Below are positions 1 through 10,922 of a stretch of 64,000 bases of DNA, piece by piece. Where the stretch lies: contig JAGBWD010000021.1 of NCBI GenBank assembly GCA_017629985.1, forward strand, positions 1 to 64,000, read 5' to 3'. Within the stretch, counting starts at the first letter, position 1. Each line of letters starts with the position of its first letter. This DNA comes from Alistipes sp. Lineage in GTDB: Bacteria; Bacteroidota; Bacteroidia; Bacteroidales; Rikenellaceae. Under the pieces are notes generated by a model, which was not told the DNA's origin, made no database searches, and worked only from the letters and a program-made list of their open reading frames with translations. The position numbers and the translations under genes were made by a program.

Positions 1-59
1 CAACTCTCAACCTTAAGTTCGGTATGGACGTATCTATCTACAAACTTGATAAAGATTAA
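1..59 (+). CDS. rpoA: RNA polymerase subunit alpha, C-terminal end (partial)
   Basis: Only the last 18 codons and the TAA stop are present; the reading frame starts at base 3. The tail reads [18 protein letters not shown], the pattern that closes RpoA in Bacteroidales (an LxFGMDxxxYKLDK ending). rplQ starts two bases after the stop, and rpoA followed by rplQ is the usual end of the alpha operon. The alpha subunit is the assembly scaffold of RNA polymerase. The rest of the gene lies before the window. Confidence 0.85.
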   Translation, partial: TLNLKFGMDVSIYKLDKD

Positions 60-61
60 TT

Positions 62-619
62 ATGAGACACAATAAGAATTTTAATCATCTTGGCAGACAG
101 GCGGGCCACCGTAAGGCTATGCTTTCTAACATGGCTGTATCGCTCATTCTGCACAAGCGCATTCAGACTACTGTTGCAAAGGCAAAGGCAGTTCAGAAGT
201 TCATCGAGCCATTGGTAACAAAGTCGAAGGAGGACACTACACACCAGCGTCGTATAGTTTTCTCATATTTGAAGCAGAAGGAGGCAGTTACAGAGTTGTT
301 CCGCACTATCGCTCCACTTATTAAGGAGCGTCCAGGTGGTTACACTCGTATCCTTAAGACTGGTTTCCGTCTTGGTGATGGTGCAGATATGTGTATCATC
401 GAGTTCGTTGATTTCAACGCTACTTACACCGAGGGCGCACAGGCACCAGTTGTTGCTGCAGAGGCAAAGCCAAAGACTCGCCGTTCACGCAAGAAGGCAA
501 CAGATTCTGCAGAGGATGCAACTGTTGTAGCAGAGAAGAAGGCTCCAAAGTCTACTGCAAAGACCAAGACTTCAGCTCCAAAGGTAGCAAAGAAGACCAA
601 CGTTGGTAAGAAGATGTAA
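62..619 (+). CDS. rplQ: Large-subunit ribosomal protein L17 with a long basic tail
   Basis: Protein of the 50S subunit near the exit tunnel. The first roughly 125 residues carry the L17 core: [20 protein letters not shown] at the start, then the [19 protein letters not shown] segment and a [19 protein letters not shown] segment. The remaining 60 or so residues are a low-complexity tail rich in Lys, Ala, Ser and Thr ([14 protein letters not shown], then [16 protein letters not shown]). At 185 residues it is longer than the roughly 120-130 of Proteobacterial L17; lengthened L17 is common in Bacteroidota. It begins two bases after the rpoA stop, so it is translationally tied to it and closes the alpha operon. 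A terminator follows at 667-706. Confidence 0.97.
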   Translation: MRHNKNFNHLGRQAGHRKAMLSNMAVSLILHKRIQTTVAKAKAVQKFIEPLVTKSKEDTTHQRRIVFSYLKQKEAVTELFRTIAPLIKERPGGYTRILKTGFRLGDGADMCIIEFVDFNATYTEGAQAPVVAAEAKPKTRRSRKKATDSAEDATVVAEKKAPKSTAKTKTSAPKVAKKTNVGKKM

Positions 620-666
620 TTTTACACTTCGATAACATAGGGCATCTTCGCCCTATCCAAATAGAG

Positions 667-706
667 TATCGTGGGTAGTACCGATGTACACCCACGATAT
701 TTTTTT
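667..706 (+). terminator. Rho-independent terminator of the rpoA-rplQ operon
   Basis: A 10-bp stem (TATCGTGGGT pairing with ACCCACGATA, 667-676 with 690-699) is followed by seven T (700-706). A smaller hairpin without a T run lies just before it at 637-656 (ATAGGGC...GCCCTAT) and may help protect the 3' end. The rest of the 620-944 gap holds only the promoter of the next gene. Confidence 0.85.
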
Positions 707-888
707 GTTATATAACCCCGTGGGTCTAAAATTTTGTCACCCTTGTATCATGCTGCTCGGCTTCTCTATTGTGGTTACATAGTGTGCTGAAAATGACCCT
801 TATACCTTTAATAGTGGATGGATGATAATATTTGTGGTTGCAGATTGATAAATGTGGTATAGCAGTGTGCTAAAATCCTTTTTTTTAG

Positions 889-896
889 TATATTTG
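889..896 (+). promoter_or_regulatory. Bacteroidota -7 promoter box of the first lipoprotein gene
   Basis: TATATTTG matches TAnnTTTG, 48 bases before the start codon. A clear TTTG at the expected -33 position is not seen; a T-rich run (878-886) lies just upstream instead. Confidence 0.5.
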
Positions 897-944
897 TACC
901 GCATAAATAGCAAGTATATATTAGAAACTTAAATTATTACTATT

Positions 945-2252
945 ATGAGAAATATCCTATGCCTATTTTTAATGGCTTTGTCGTTGAGCTTTGTGGCGTG
1001 TGATAAGCAGGATAGCACACCTTCACAGCAGCCTGGCGAGAGCGTTACGTTTGCGATAACTTCGGAGAAGGAGATCTCTATGCCTGCCGAGGGTGGTACA
1101 TTTGTTATTACCTACACCATTGATGGTGACCACACTGGGGTAGTTGCCGAGGCCGATAATAGCGAGGTTGTAACGGCGTTAAATAGCTCGCAGCAAGGTG
1201 TTATTATCGTCTCTGTATCTGCAAATTCGGAGTTTGTAGAGCGTGAGGCTACAATTCGCGTAAGCTTCGATGGCGAGTCTGACTATGTAGTTGTTAAGCA
1301 GGCTGCTGCAAATGGCAGTGCCGAGGGCTATGAGGTGGTATATGTTGATGCCAACCAGGTGACTGCTAGCTACTATGGTGACCGCCTTATTAATGATATG
1401 GGTCGCTACTGGCTTATCTTCTCTAAAGATGGCTTCACAGATGAGGGTCTAGCTAAAAATGCGGAGTTCTTCCGTGTAGACATTCTTGGCCCTATGCCAG
1501 TAGATGAAGATAACATCACTATTCCCGATGGTACATATCTCTTTGAGTATGAGCCAAGCTTCACCCCTTATACTATGCTTAATCTAGGTAATACCGACTA
1601 TGTGTATACTGATGAGAGTGGCGAGGCGTGGTCTGTACCCTTCACCGAGGCGCAGCTTATTATCCAAGGTAATACCATGAAGCTCGTAGCACGAACCACA
1701 GATAAGGAGTTTCATCTCACTTACGAGGGTGACTATGCTGTGGATTATGTTGAGGTTCCTGAATATATCTCAACGCTTACTGATGATTATGAGATAGACC
1801 TTTCGCACTGTGAAGGTACGCTCTCATGTTATGGTGACTACTGGGAGTGTGGAGTTTGTAACTGGTGGATAGAGTTCCTTGACGTGGATGGCATGAAGTA
1901 TGGTACATATCTAGTTTTGGATTTCCTCACCGATGAGTATGTAAATGGTAGCTCGGGCATCACAGGTACATACCGCTCATCAGGTTTTACGGAGGAGGAC
2001 CCTACAAAGCCAGCCTTTGCCCCATACACCTATGTCCCAGGAATGCGCATATCGGATGACGGTAACCTTATGATGGGTTCGTTGCTTCAGGTATATAGCG
2101 ATGGTGTAGGTGTTGTCCAGGCCCCAATCTTTGATGGTACAATCACCCTTAAGGAGAATAACAACGGAACCTATACTATTGTTATTGATGCACTTGACGA
2201 TGCTGAAAAGCCAAATAGAATAACCCTAAATTGGACAGGATATCTCTATTAG
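945..2252 (+). CDS. BACON-like surface lipoprotein
   Basis: Predicted outer-membrane lipoprotein of 435 residues. The N-terminus is a signal peptide ending in a lipobox (LSFVAC, Cys19). Residues about 35-120 form a BACON-like beta-sandwich: an AEGGTFVITYTI strand pair, a REATIRVSF strand and a closing VVVKQAA strand. BACON modules are common N-terminal domains of Bacteroidota surface glycan and mucin-binding proteins, but the function here is not established. Two copies of a further beta module follow; the first has an IPDGTYLF turn and the second a CYGDYWECG segment. The protein at 47223-48515 has the same architecture (YYGDYYECGKDYW), so the two are paralogues. It is monocistronic between its own promoter and the terminator at 2295-2333. 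Confidence 0.8.
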   Translation: MRNILCLFLMALSLSFVACDKQDSTPSQQPGESVTFAITSEKEISMPAEGGTFVITYTIDGDHTGVVAEADNSEVVTALNSSQQGVIIVSVSANSEFVEREATIRVSFDGESDYVVVKQAAANGSAEGYEVVYVDANQVTASYYGDRLINDMGRYWLIFSKDGFTDEGLAKNAEFFRVDILGPMPVDEDNITIPDGTYLFEYEPSFTPYTMLNLGNTDYVYTDESGEAWSVPFTEAQLIIQGNTMKLVARTTDKEFHLTYEGDYAVDYVEVPEYISTLTDDYEIDLSHCEGTLSCYGDYWECGVCNWWIEFLDVDGMKYGTYLVLDFLTDEYVNGSSGITGTYRSSGFTEEDPTKPAFAPYTYVPGMRISDDGNLMMGSLLQVYSDGVGVVQAPIFDGTITLKENNNGTYTIVIDALDDAEKPNRITLNWTGYLY

Positions 2253-2294
2253 TAGAGTTCTGTACGTTGGTTTAGGAGCATATAGCTAATGCCA

Positions 2295-2333
2295 AGAGCC
2301 TGTTCGATATTTTCGAACAGGCTCTCCTCTTTT
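2295..2333 (+). terminator. Terminator after the first lipoprotein gene
   Basis: Perfect 13-bp stem (AGAGCCTGTTCGA, 2295-2307, with 2313-2325) and a 5-base loop, followed by a T-rich tail (CCTCTTTTG). The remaining 2334-2601 gap holds the next promoter and no credible gene. Confidence 0.8.
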
Positions 2334-2476
2334 GTAATCTCTTGCCAGAGGCGATTTTCTCCTACTCTGAAACCTCCTCGCCATGTGTAGAAATGAAGGT
2401 ATCTCTTAATATCTGCTTTCGGAAACACTATATAATAGTGAAGTTTCGATTTTTTAGTAAAAAGTAGTGTAAAAAT

Positions 2477-2507
2477 TTTGTGTGATGATATAAATATTGT
2501 AATTTTG
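2477..2507 (+). promoter_or_regulatory. Complete Bacteroidota promoter of the second lipoprotein gene
   Basis: TTTG at 2477-2480, a 19-base spacer, then TAATTTTG at 2500-2507 (TAnnTTTG). The spacing is the optimum for the Bacteroidota primary sigma factor. The leader before the start at 2602 would be about 85-90 bases. Confidence 0.75.
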
Positions 2508-2601
2508 TACATTGGTAAGAGTTTTTTGACCTGTCACACTTTATTTTGTGCGATAATAGGGATGAATTTACACATTTAAAACTTTAATAAAATCTAAAGC
2601 T

Positions 2602-4863
<2,262 letters not shown>

Positions 4864-4884
4864 TTGATTAATCTATAGCTTCAC

Positions 4885-4919
4885 AAAGCTCCGAGCAATG
4901 CTCGGAGCTTTTTCTTTTT
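4885..4919 (+). terminator. Terminator of the four-repeat lipoprotein gene
   Basis: 12-bp stem AAAGCTCCGAGC (4885-4896) with 4900-4911, 3-base loop, then a T-rich run to 4919. The stretch 4920-5085 shows nothing further. Confidence 0.85.
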
Positions 4920-5085
4920 CACCTTCTTAACTCTCCTCACCCTTTGTATCTCTACCTCTGAAGGTTGCGTGCAGAGTCTGTTTCCTAAACAATCTGATGA
5001 GTAGTATGCTATATTAGGTAGGTTGATAAGAGGGATAGGAGGTGGGAGATATAAGATAAGTAGATAGATTGGCGGTGTTATAGAT

Positions 5086-5124
5086 AAAAAAGTGGCTGTC
5101 GCAACTAATTTGTTGGACAGCCAC
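5086..5124 (-). terminator. Terminator of the nadE-rnf operon
   Basis: On the minus strand, a 9-bp stem (GTGGCTGTC, 5092-5100, with 5116-5124) extends inward through CAAC/GTTG past one bulged base, and a run of six T (5086-5091) follows. It sits just after the rnfA stop. Confidence 0.85.
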
Positions 5125-5145
5125 CTATATATAACGTAGTATCGA

Positions 5146-5814
5146 CTATGGAAGAGGTACTACGTTTGCAAATCCCATAAATGCCATTGCAAGAAGTCCG
5201 GCGGTGATAAGTGCAATAGGCACACCGCGCATACCAGCAGGGGTATCCTCAACCTCTAGACGCTCGCGGATTCCAGCAAAGAGAATCATTGCTAGGGCAA
5301 AGCCCAGGGCAATAGATACGGCGTAGATGACACCTGTAAGAAGGTCAAAATCTTTCTGGATGGTGATGATAGCAATACCAAGCACGGCACAGTTAGTGGT
5401 GATAAGTGGTAGGAAGATACCTAGTGCCTGGTAAAGGGCTGGAGAGACCTTCTTAAGTACAATCTCCACCATCTGCACAAGGGCTGCGATAACCAAGATA
5501 AAGGTAATGGTCTGCATATACTCAATGCCAAATGGCACAAGGATATAGTGCTGTATGCACCATGTTACGAGTGTTGCGAGAGCCATAACGAAGGTTACGG
5601 CCATACCCATACCTATCGAGGTATCTACCTTTGACGATACACCGAGAAATGGACAGATGCCCAAGAACTGTGAAAGTACAACATTATTAACGAAGATTGC
5701 TCCCACGATAATTGCAAAGAGCGTAATAACCTGTACACTTACCTCACCTGTAGCAAAGCCCTGCAATACTTCGCTAGAGATATTATCAGCTATTAGTAGA
5801 TTCATAAAACTCAT
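5146..5814 (-). CDS. rnfA: Rnf complex membrane subunit A
   Basis: Integral membrane subunit of Rnf, the ion-pumping ferredoxin:NAD+ oxidoreductase of the inner membrane. 222 residues with six hydrophobic helices. Family signatures are visible: [16 protein letters not shown] near the N-terminus and a TNCAVLG turn in the middle. In the Rnf/NQR family these two half-repeat cysteines help hold the iron-sulfur centre between the A and E subunits. An N-terminal extension of about 25 residues precedes the core. It is the last gene of the operon; rnfE ends two bases upstream. Confidence 0.96.
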   Translation of the reverse strand: MSFMNLLIADNISSEVLQGFATGEVSVQVITLFAIIVGAIFVNNVVLSQFLGICPFLGVSSKVDTSIGMGMAVTFVMALATLVTWCIQHYILVPFGIEYMQTITFILVIAALVQMVEIVLKKVSPALYQALGIFLPLITTNCAVLGIAIITIQKDFDLLTGVIYAVSIALGFALAMILFAGIRERLEVEDTPAGMRGVPIALITAGLLAMAFMGFANVVPLP

Positions 5815-5816
5815 AT

Positions 5817-6398
5817 TTATCGTTTTGCAATTTTGTTAAACAATACCATCAAGTATCCCAACACGAAGAAGCCTCCTGGTGCAAGGATAAAGAGTAGTGG
5901 CATTACTCCCTCGGCAAATGTGTAACCAAAGATGGAGCCTGCACCAAGAACCTCACGTACCGCGCCTATGACAGTTAGCGATAGTGTGAAGCCTAGACCA
6001 ATGCCGATACCATCGAGTGCCGAATCGAAAACACCATTTTTAGAGGCAAAGGCCTCGGCGCGTCCAAGGATTACGCAGTTCACAACGATAAGTGGGATAA
6101 AGACACCTAGCGCAGCGTAGAGCGATGGTACGTAGGCCTGCATGAGCATCTCTATAATTGTCACAAACGAAGCTATGACAACGATAAATGCTGGGATACG
6201 CACCTTGTCGGGAATAAGGTTCTTAATAAGTGAGATAACCATATTGGACATGATGAGTACCGCCATGGTGGCCACACCCATACCCATACCATTTATCGCC
6301 GATGAGGTAACACCCAACGTAGGACACATACCCAATACCAATACGAAGGTTGGGTTCTCCTTTAGTATACCCTTTGTTATAATCTGTAACTTACTCAT
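5817..6398 (-). CDS. rnfE: Rnf complex membrane subunit E
   Basis: 193-residue multi-helix membrane protein homologous to RnfA in inverted topology. GMCPTLG (near residue 25) and [13 protein letters not shown] carry the two conserved cysteines expected in RnfE/NqrD. Its start overlaps the end of rnfG by eight bases, and its stop is two bases from rnfA, which points to coupled translation. It pairs with RnfA to form the core of the ion channel and electron path. Confidence 0.96.
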   Translation of the reverse strand: MSKLQIITKGILKENPTFVLVLGMCPTLGVTSSAINGMGMGVATMAVLIMSNMVISLIKNLIPDKVRIPAFIVVIASFVTIIEMLMQAYVPSLYAALGVFIPLIVVNCVILGRAEAFASKNGVFDSALDGIGIGLGFTLSLTVIGAVREVLGAGSIFGYTFAEGVMPLLFILAPGGFFVLGYLMVLFNKIAKR

Positions 6399-7086
6399 GA
6401 TCGCCTTCTCCTTTCTCTGTCTCCAGCTCGTTTATGTCGTATGTCATAGAGGCTCCCGATGGTGCATCCTCTACAGCCTCCTCGCTTGTGTCAAGCCTGT
6501 GTGTGGCCCATAGGTAACCTGCGTATGCTGTCTCTATGGCGTTTGCATAGGCACGTGAGGAGATGGTAGAGCCTGTGAGGGCATCAAATGAGCCACCCTC
6601 CTTGCTGACGCTAAATTCTACCATTGAGGCATCTTTGCCCACGATGCTACGCTCTAGGCTGTTGCCTGCCTTGGTCATGTTTGCGCCCAAGCCTGGGGTC
6701 TCCTTCTGCGAGAGTACCTCTACACCCTGCACCATACATTTGCCATCCTCCTCGGCAAAGCCTACCATGAGTGTAATGCGGTCAGCATAGCCACTCTTTG
6801 TGATGCTTGGTGCCTCGACAGCATAGCCTATAGTTGTGTCATCAGCAAGGCGCTTAACGGTGCTTACGGTAATCGCAAAATCTCCAATAAGGCGTGTGGT
6901 ATCAGATGTTACTACAGCCTCATCCTCTGATGTATTTAGTACCTTGAATTTTGCAATATTCTTTGCCTGAATATTGGCATTCTCAATAGCCTCCTTGGTC
7001 ATATTCTGCACAAGAGCAACAAGGAGTGCCGAGATGGCGGTGATGGTGAATAACACCAAGACCATATTCTTTAGTGAACTCTTCAT
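6391..7086 (-). CDS. rnfG: Rnf complex FMN-binding subunit G
   Basis: 231 residues: one N-terminal membrane anchor (residues about 8-27) and a periplasmic FMN-binding domain. The flavinylation motif is TGSTIS at residues 171-176 (DALTGSTISS), in which Thr174 would carry FMN through a phosphoester bond. The ETPGLGANM segment upstream is also typical. Attachment would need an ApbE flavin transferase, which is not in this window. The C-terminus is acidic and varies in the family. Confidence 0.95.
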   Translation of the reverse strand: MKSSLKNMVLVLFTITAISALLVALVQNMTKEAIENANIQAKNIAKFKVLNTSEDEAVVTSDTTRLIGDFAITVSTVKRLADDTTIGYAVEAPSITKSGYADRITLMVGFAEEDGKCMVQGVEVLSQKETPGLGANMTKAGNSLERSIVGKDASMVEFSVSKEGGSFDALTGSTISSRAYANAIETAYAGYLWATHRLDTSEEAVEDAPSGASMTYDINELETEKGEGDHE

Positions 7087-7095
7087 ACGCTACAA

Positions 7096-8049
7096 TTATT
7101 TAGTACCAAAGCGCTTTGGACGTAGATACTTATTAATAATAGGTGTTGCGGCATTCATGATAAAAATGGCAAACGACATACCCTCGGGATATGCACCCCA
7201 CAAGCGGATAATCATTGTGATTGCGCCAATGCCCACACCATATATTATCATACCCTTATGAGTCATAGGTGATGTGGAGTAGTCGGTAGCCATATATATA
7301 GCACCAAGCAATGCACCTCCGGCCAAAATGTGGAATAGTGGTAGCTCGTAGGTGATGGTGCCTCCGTATGTAGCACCTACGCAGAGACCAAAGAGAGCCA
7401 TGGTGCCAAGGATGCTAACAGGAATATGCCATGTGATGACCCTGCGCCATAGAAGGTATATACCACCAATGATGAGTGCCAAGGCGCTAATCTCACCCAT
7501 CGAGCCGTTCATATCTCCACCGAACATATCCATAAAGTTGAGGCTAGATACTAGCTCTGGAGCATACTTTATATCCGATAGGAGCGTAGAGCCAGAGAGA
7601 GAATCAGGAACTCCTGTGGTCCAGTCTGTCATAGCAACGGGGTATGCAATAAGCAAGAAGATACGTCCTGTGAGTGCTGGGTTAAAGGGGTTTGTACCCA
7701 AGCCTCCAAAGGTCATCTTGCCGATGCCAATAGCTACAAGGGCGCCAATAACGACAATCCACCATGGAATACCCACAGGGAGGTTAAAGGCTAGGAGAAC
7801 TCCCGTAACTACGGCCGAGAGGTCGTGTATCGTAGAGCGGCGCTTAAGTAGGAAGCGGCAGATTAGCCACTCGAACAACACGCAGCTAGCAACGGCTACT
7901 GCCGTAATGAAAAGCACCCTCCAGCCAAGAACGTATGTCGATATTGCAAGGGCTGGCATAAGAGCCAATACAACATCGCCCATAATGCGGCTGCTCTTCT
8001 CCCCTCCGTGAATGTGGGGTGATGGGGCTGCAAAAAGTCTGGTTGCCAT
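7096..8049 (-). CDS. rnfD: Rnf complex membrane subunit D
   Basis: 317-residue polytopic membrane subunit. SGST at residues 152-155 is the covalent FMN site (Thr155), and GGLGTNPFNPA (115-125) is the family signature. The N-terminal SPHIHG motif is usual for RnfD/NqrB. It lies between rnfC and rnfG with gaps of 33 and 9 bases. Confidence 0.96.
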   Translation of the reverse strand: MATRLFAAPSPHIHGGEKSSRIMGDVVLALMPALAISTYVLGWRVLFITAVAVASCVLFEWLICRFLLKRRSTIHDLSAVVTGVLLAFNLPVGIPWWIVVIGALVAIGIGKMTFGGLGTNPFNPALTGRIFLLIAYPVAMTDWTTGVPDSLSGSTLLSDIKYAPELVSSLNFMDMFGGDMNGSMGEISALALIIGGIYLLWRRVITWHIPVSILGTMALFGLCVGATYGGTITYELPLFHILAGGALLGAIYMATDYSTSPMTHKGMIIYGVGIGAITMIIRLWGAYPEGMSFAIFIMNAATPIINKYLRPKRFGTK

Positions 8050-8082
8050 ATATTAGTTTGTTTTTAATTCTTAAGTTTTGCT

Positions 8083-9435
8083 CTACTTCTTATTTGCTGT
8101 TGCGCGAGCGCGGATGTTGGTCATGACAGTCTGCTTACCAATGCGGATATAGTCCAGTAGCGGAATATATGAAGGGCAGGTATATGAGCAGCAGCCACAC
8201 TCTATGCAATCTATGGTGTTATGCTCCTCGGCCATATCCCACTTCTGGAGCTTTGCCAACTTCGAGAGAAGATATGGCTCCAAGCCCATAGGACACGCCT
8301 CTACGCACTTTGCACACTTTATACATACGTTCTCCTTGCCACGTGCAGCCTCTTTGCCCGAGAGTATGGTGATGCCCGAGCATCCCTTGTTTATAGGACC
8401 TGTGATATCTACGATGGCGCGACCCATCATAGGACCTCCGTTGAGGAGCTTGACGTCACCCTCGGGAAGGCCTCCTGCTAGGTCTAGGAGTGAGTTAAGT
8501 GGAGTTCCTAGGCGTGTTAGGAAGTTATGCGTAGAGCCTAGGTGCTTACCTGTAATGGTCACCACGCGCTCGATAAGCGGCTTATTCTTTTGTACCGCCT
8601 CATATACGGCGATAGCTGTTGAGACATTAGAGACCACAACGCCCTCCGAGATTGGAAGTGCTGGAGGTGGTGCCACCTGGCGACCTGTGACTGCTGCGAT
8701 GAGCTGCTTCTCACCACCCTGTGGATAGCGCATCTTAAGAGGCATAACCTCGATACCTCGATAGTTGTCACGCGCGATAACCTCCTCTAGGTGAGCTATA
8801 GCATCGGGCTTATTATTCTCCACGCCAATCACTGCACGCTCCACGTTTAAGGCACGCATGAGAATCTCAACACCTGTAAGCATCATCTCGGCACGCTCAA
8901 GCATGTTGCGGTAGTCCGAGGTGAGGTATGGCTCACACTCCACACCATTTACGATGAGCATCTCGGCCTTCTGGCCATCGGGGATAGAGAGCTTCACGTG
9001 TGTTGGGAACTGTGCGCCACCGAGACCCACGATACCTGCATCCTTAACCTTCTCGATAATCTCCTTTGATGAGAGGTTGCACTCGCGCTTTAGCTCCGTG
9101 CTGCGGTCGATGCTCTCGAGCCACTCATCGCCCTCACGCTTGATAGCTATCATTATGCGGCGCTGTCCCTGACCATTAGGGTAGGCATCTATAGCTGTTA
9201 CGGTACCCGATATTGGTGAGTGTATGTTGGCAGATACGAAGCCCGTAGCCTGGCCTATAAGCTGGCCCGTAAGAACTCTGTCGCCCTTCTGTACTATAGG
9301 TGTTGCTGGCGCTCCGATATGCTGAATCATAGGTATTAGCACCTCGTTAGGTAGCTCAATAACCTCGATAGCCTTATCCTTGCTCCACTCCTTGTTATCT
9401 GACGGATGTATACCGCCTATTGGAAATGTATTCAT
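8083..9435 (-). CDS. rnfC: Rnf complex subunit C, NADH-binding
   Basis: 450-residue peripheral subunit facing the cytoplasm, where NAD+ is reduced. The N-terminal region matches the RnfC barrel-sandwich and Complex I 51-kDa-like FMN/NAD domain (GLGGAQFPTHVK, then NGVECEPYLTSDYR). The C-terminal part has two 4Fe-4S motifs: CIKCAKCVEACP and CIECGCCSYTCP. At 450 residues it is the compact form without the long alanine-rich tail of some Proteobacteria. Confidence 0.97.
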   Translation of the reverse strand: MNTFPIGGIHPSDNKEWSKDKAIEVIELPNEVLIPMIQHIGAPATPIVQKGDRVLTGQLIGQATGFVSANIHSPISGTVTAIDAYPNGQGQRRIMIAIKREGDEWLESIDRSTELKRECNLSSKEIIEKVKDAGIVGLGGAQFPTHVKLSIPDGQKAEMLIVNGVECEPYLTSDYRNMLERAEMMLTGVEILMRALNVERAVIGVENNKPDAIAHLEEVIARDNYRGIEVMPLKMRYPQGGEKQLIAAVTGRQVAPPPALPISEGVVVSNVSTAIAVYEAVQKNKPLIERVVTITGKHLGSTHNFLTRLGTPLNSLLDLAGGLPEGDVKLLNGGPMMGRAIVDITGPINKGCSGITILSGKEAARGKENVCIKCAKCVEACPMGLEPYLLSKLAKLQKWDMAEEHNTIDCIECGCCSYTCPSYIPLLDYIRIGKQTVMTNIRARATANKK

Positions 9436-9446
9436 ATATCTAACTC

Positions 9447-10319
9447 TTATTTTGCCACTACGTCACTTGCTGGAGTATTAGCCACCTTTGGCTCTTTCGC
9501 TAGTGGCTCCATATTCTCAAGGCGGATTGCGCCAGTAGGACACTCGTTATAACACTTACGACACAACTTACACTTATCGGGGTCGATATATGCAAGGTTG
9601 TTATCAATGGTTATGGCGTCAAAGGCGCATACCTTGGCACATTTGCCACAGCCGATACATCCAGCCTTACAAGCCTTCATAACCACAGCACCGCGATTCT
9701 TCGAGCGACAAGCTACATATATTGCGCGGTTCTTTGGCCACTTCTTACGCAACTCAAAGAGACCCTTGGGGCATGCCTTAACACATGCGCCACAGGCGGT
9801 ACACTTGTCAGGGTCTACCTCTACAAGGCCTGTCTCGGTGTTGAGGTGTAGCGCACCAAACTTACAAGCATCTACACAGTCGCCGTAGCCTATACATCCA
9901 AAGGCGCATGCTGACTCTCCAACGTAGAAGGTGTTTACAACGGCGCAGTTGAGAGTGCCGTCATAGTGGTTTACTTTGGGGCGCTTCTGGCAGGTGCCAC
10001 CACAACGCATCGTAGCCACCATAGGCTCCTTATCTGGTGCAGTCTTACCTAAAAATCCTGCGATACTCTTCATAGTCTCGCCACCTGCAACAGGGCAGAA
10101 GAGCGATGATATGTTATCGCGTGTCACAAGGGCATCGGCCATCGCACGACATCCCGCGAAGCCACAGCCACCACAGTTTGCGCCAGGCAACATCTTCTCC
10201 ACATCATCGATGCGAGGGTCCTCCTCAACGTGGAACTTCTGTGCTACGAAATAGAGAATCACGGCTAGAAGGATTCCCAAGACGCCAAGTGTTAGTACTG
10301 TCAATACTAAAGTGTTCAT
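9447..10319 (-). CDS. rnfB: Rnf complex ferredoxin subunit B
   Basis: Entry point for electrons from reduced ferredoxin. 290 residues: a membrane helix (residues about 3-25), the four-cysteine domain (CGGCGFAGC), a middle region with CGGTCQKRP, then ferredoxin-type motifs CTACGACVKACP, CIGCGKCAKVCA and CKLCRKCYNECP. Several clusters are therefore predicted, as in other anaerobe RnfB proteins. The start shares a base with the rseC stop (TAATG), so translation is coupled. Confidence 0.96.
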   Translation of the reverse strand: MNTLVLTVLTLGVLGILLAVILYFVAQKFHVEEDPRIDDVEKMLPGANCGGCGFAGCRAMADALVTRDNISSLFCPVAGGETMKSIAGFLGKTAPDKEPMVATMRCGGTCQKRPKVNHYDGTLNCAVVNTFYVGESACAFGCIGYGDCVDACKFGALHLNTETGLVEVDPDKCTACGACVKACPKGLFELRKKWPKNRAIYVACRSKNRGAVVMKACKAGCIGCGKCAKVCAFDAITIDNNLAYIDPDKCKLCRKCYNECPTGAIRLENMEPLAKEPKVANTPASDVVAK

Positions 10320-10735
10320 TACTCCTTGAAAATTGTAAATTGTATCTTTTTATCTATCTTTGTTCTAAACAGGTATAGCCCTACATAGTATACCGCAACA
10401 GCGGCTATGGAGAGTAGTGCCGATGGGCCATCGGCAAGGCCCACGAACTTAAACATCACAAGCGCCGCCATCATGACTATAAGTGGCAGGATATATGCCC
10501 ATAACACCGATGAGAACGCCATATCCTTATTCAGAAGTGCCACGATGACACGCTCTCCAACCTCGAAGCTCGCGGCATGTGGCGTGTCAATCTCTATAAT
10601 ACGCTCTTTGCCATTTTCGCCACAGAAACCCTGGGCATGACACCCCGAGCAGGCACTCTGCTGTGGGACAACAACACGCACACGGCTCCCCTCGATGCTC
10701 TCCACGATGCCGATATGCTGAATGTTACGACTCAT
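10319..10735 (-). CDS. rseC: RseC/SoxR-reducing-type membrane protein
   Basis: 138 residues with the RseC layout: an N-terminal cytoplasmic domain with clustered cysteines (CSGCHAQGFCG), then two hydrophobic helices (about 72-95 and 100-120). In E. coli RseC is linked to reduction of SoxR and to sigma-E control. In Bacteroidota it regularly precedes rnfB, which suggests a role in redox coupling to, or maturation of, Rnf. The stop overlaps the rnfB start. Confidence 0.88.
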   Translation of the reverse strand: MSRNIQHIGIVESIEGSRVRVVVPQQSACSGCHAQGFCGENGKERIIEIDTPHAASFEVGERVIVALLNKDMAFSSVLWAYILPLIVMMAALVMFKFVGLADGPSALLSIAAVAVYYVGLYLFRTKIDKKIQFTIFKE

Positions 10736-10907
10736 AGGTAGTGGGTGGTTGTTGGTTGTTCCTATTGAGGATTATGAGCGCTGCCAATACTCCAGGCACC
10801 CATCCCATAAGCGACAGTAGGAATACTATAACAAACGAGCCACACCCCTGGTCTGCAACAGCCAGAGGTGGGAAAAATATAGCTAATATAACTCGTAGAC
10901 AAGACAT
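10725..10907 (-). CDS. PMP3/YqaE-family small membrane protein
   Basis: 60 residues with the PMP3 (UPF0057) pattern: RVILAIFFPPLAVADQGCG, then a second helix and GWVPGVLAALII. Members are tiny two-helix inner-membrane proteins; yeast Pmp3 affects membrane potential and salt tolerance, and YqaE in E. coli is stress-induced. The gene begins 15 bases after the nadE stop and its 3' end overlaps the rseC start by 11 bases, so it is inside the nadE-rnf transcript. A role in protecting an ion-pumping membrane is an attractive guess but only inference. Confidence 0.88.
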   Translation of the reverse strand: MSCLRVILAIFFPPLAVADQGCGSFVIVFLLSLMGWVPGVLAALIILNRNNQQPPTTYES

Positions 10908-10922
10908 GTGTGCAGCGTTATT

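Noticed and set aside
2249..2512. 87-residue minus-strand reading frame between the two lipoprotein genes
   Set aside because: It spans the terminator hairpin and the promoter of the next gene, starts inside the -7 box region and shows no known motif.
10725..10907. Treating the 60-residue frame before rseC as a chance ORF
   Set aside because: It has the clear PMP3/YqaE pattern and operon spacing, so I kept it as a gene.
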